Part shown: one piece after another, positions 6,707 through 7,295 of the stretch
How positions within the stretch are numbered: position 1 is the stretch's first letter
Layout: the number at the start of each line of letters is the position of its first letter
NCBI GenBank assembly: GCA_902797495.1
Contig: CADBTH010000053.1
Span: forward strand, 1-7,295
Direction: 5' to 3'
Length of the DNA: 7,295 nucleotides
Origin: an uncultured Ruminococcus sp.
GTDB taxonomy: Bacteria > Bacillota > Clostridia > Oscillospirales > CAG-272
Translations under genes and position numbers: made by a program
Notes under the pieces: model-generated
Told to the model about the DNA's origin: nothing
Databases searched by the model: none
What the model saw: the letters and a program-made list of their open reading frames with translations, nothing else

Positions 6707-6789
6707 TCTCATCAATTAAAGCAAGCCAGGCTTTGAGCCGAGATTGTTGACTTGCTGCGCTTGACGCGCTGACTACTCCCCCAAATATG
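6697..6789 (-). ncRNA. yybP-ykoY type manganese riboswitch aptamer
   Basis: On the minus strand the leader shows the family hallmarks in order. The P1 5' strand CAUAUUUGGG (6789-6780) runs into the conserved loop GGGGAGUAG (6781-6773). P2 is GCGC-GUCAA-GCGC (6769-6757). P3 closes with AGCAAG / CUUGCU (6756-6751 and 6725-6720) and contains AAGUCAACA and an inner hairpin GGCU-CAA-AGCC. The family-typical GAGAC (6710-6706) leads into the P1 3' strand CUCAUGUGUG (6706-6697), which pairs with the 5' strand at 9 of 10 positions. The extra P4 hairpin of the L. lactis example is absent. Members of this class bind Mn2+ between two docked loops and usually switch on genes for metal export. The class is recognised by eye, not by a covariance model search. 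Confidence 0.8.
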
Positions 6790-6809
6790 ACATCCAATAT
6801 TCTTCGCTG

Positions 6810-6838
6810 ATTCTACCACAATATTTGACAATTGTCAA
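6810..6838 (-). promoter_or_regulatory. Vegetative promoter of the riboswitch-exchanger transcript
   Basis: On the minus strand, TTGACA (6833-6838), 17 bases, and TAGAAT (6810-6815) preceded by TGG, giving an extended -10. The start should be near 6803, about 14 bases before P1 of the aptamer. The whole leader, about 190 bases, is therefore transcribed ahead of the exchanger. Confidence 0.88.
6825..6838. promoter_or_regulatory. Perfect 14-bp palindrome over the -35 box, candidate operator between divergent promoters
   Basis: TTGACAATTGTCAA is self-complementary and includes the exchanger -35 hexamer. It lies about 40 bases from the -35 of the divergent Nudix promoter. A bound regulator would compete with RNA polymerase for the exchanger promoter. 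The TTGACA on the plus strand has no matching -10, so it is not a second promoter. Confidence 0.35.
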
Positions 6839-6877
6839 GTCTTTTATTCAAAATTGCACGCTTTGACGGAGAAACCG

Positions 6878-6906
6878 TTGAAATGCGTCTTCTTTCGTGA
6901 TAGAAT
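6878..6906 (+). promoter_or_regulatory. Vegetative promoter of the Nudix hydrolase gene
   Basis: TTGAAA (6878-6883), 17-base spacer, TAGAAT (6901-6906) preceded by TGA (extended -10). The start should be near 6913, giving a short leader of about 27 bases before the ATG at 6940. Confidence 0.85.
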
Positions 6907-6939
6907 AGATATTAATTAAAACACGAACGGAGACTGACG

Positions 6940-7295
6940 ATGAAGAATTCTTCCCTATGCTACATTGAAAAGGACGGGGCGTACCTTATGCTCCACAGAA
7001 CGAAAAAAGAATTCGACGAGAACGCAGGCAAATGGATCGGCGTCGGAGGCGGATTCGAGGAGGGAGAGACACCGGACGAGTGCGCCGCGAGAGAGATCGA
7101 AGAAGAGACGGGGCTCGTCGCAAAAAGTCTTTCCTACCGCGGGATCGTCACTTTCGTATCGGACGAATGGGGCACGGAGTATATGCATCTTTTCACGTGC
7201 GACTCATTCGAGGGGGAGCTTACCGAGTGCGACGAGGGAGACCTTGCGTGGATCGACAAGGAGAAAATATACGATCTTCCTCTTTGGGAAGGCGA
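6940..7295 (+). CDS. Nudix hydrolase, 8-oxo-dGTP diphosphatase (MutT) like, 3' end cut by window
   Basis: The first 118 residues of a Nudix enzyme, which hydrolyses nucleoside diphosphates linked to another group. The Nudix box GX5EX7REUXEEXGU is complete at residues 37-59 (GGFEEGE at 37-43, REIEEETGL at 51-59), providing the Mg2+-binding glutamates. Flanking sequence (LCYIEKDGAYLMLHR at the start; GIVTFVSDEWGTEYMHLF; then DEGDLAWIDKEKIYDLPLWEG) is typical of the Firmicute proteins annotated as 8-oxo-dGTP diphosphatase. The family commonly ends about 30-40 residues later, so most of the protein is present. A housecleaning role on oxidised nucleotides is likely, but substrate assignment within Nudix is unreliable. 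The ATG is set by GGAG (6929-6932), 7 bases upstream. It is divergent from the exchanger, with a 140-base gap to the start of the aptamer. Confidence 0.93.
   Translation, partial: MKNSSLCYIEKDGAYLMLHRTKKEFDENAGKWIGVGGGFEEGETPDECAAREIEEETGLVAKSLSYRGIVTFVSDEWGTEYMHLFTCDSFEGELTECDEGDLAWIDKEKIYDLPLWEG

Noticed and set aside
6612..6797. Upstream extension of the exchanger reading frame (62 extra codons from a TTG at 6797)
   Set aside because: The stretch contains the aptamer, antiterminator and terminator. It lacks a ribosome binding site at the TTG, while AAGGAG stands correctly before the ATG at 6611. The extra residues do not resemble family N-termini.

Overview
The window looks like part of a chromosome from an uncultured Clostridia-type Firmicute, probably gut-associated. 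This is inferred from strong AGGAG ribosome binding sites, near-consensus TTGACA-N17-TATAAT promoters, intrinsic terminators with U-tracts, roughly even GC content, and protein families typical of that group. No mobile element, CRISPR array, tRNA or rRNA was seen.

Layout from left to right. Positions 2-76 (+) hold the last 24 codons of a TrhA/hemolysin III (PAQR-like) membrane protein. It converges on a two-helix membrane protein of unknown function at 118-804 (-), which has a clean promoter and a set of 11-bp phased repeats upstream. A 54-residue Asn/Gln/Lys-rich protein (1042-1206, +), built partly on a CAGAAC hexamer repeat, ends in a textbook terminator. It converges on a three-gene minus-strand operon that reads, in transcription order, SGNH/GDSL lipoprotein (5415-4534), MIF/tautomerase-family protein (4515-4171), and a 954-residue M16 presequence-type zinc metalloprotease (4118-1254). 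That operon starts at a near-perfect promoter with a perfect 14-bp palindrome over the likely transcription start. Upstream lies a CaCA-family cation exchanger (6611-5571, -) with its own terminator and a long structured leader. A divergent Nudix hydrolase (6940 onward, +) runs off the right edge.

The best-resolved system is the exchanger leader. It matches the yybP-ykoY manganese riboswitch family (GGGGAGUAG loop, P1/P2/P3 helices, 3' GAGAC). Its expression platform can be read base by base: a 13-bp anti-P1 hairpin, a 10-bp antiterminator and an intrinsic terminator are mutually exclusive and predict a ligand-ON switch. This makes the exchanger a likely Mn2+ (or Mn2+/Ca2+) exporter rather than a plain Ca2+ antiporter. 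The riboswitch class itself is known; the exact switch and its pairing with this exchanger are the parts worth checking.

The other regions are more ordinary but contain several unexplained signals: the SGNH-MIF-M16 grouping, the low-complexity small protein with a possible forespore-type promoter, and two perfect 14-bp palindromes placed on promoters.
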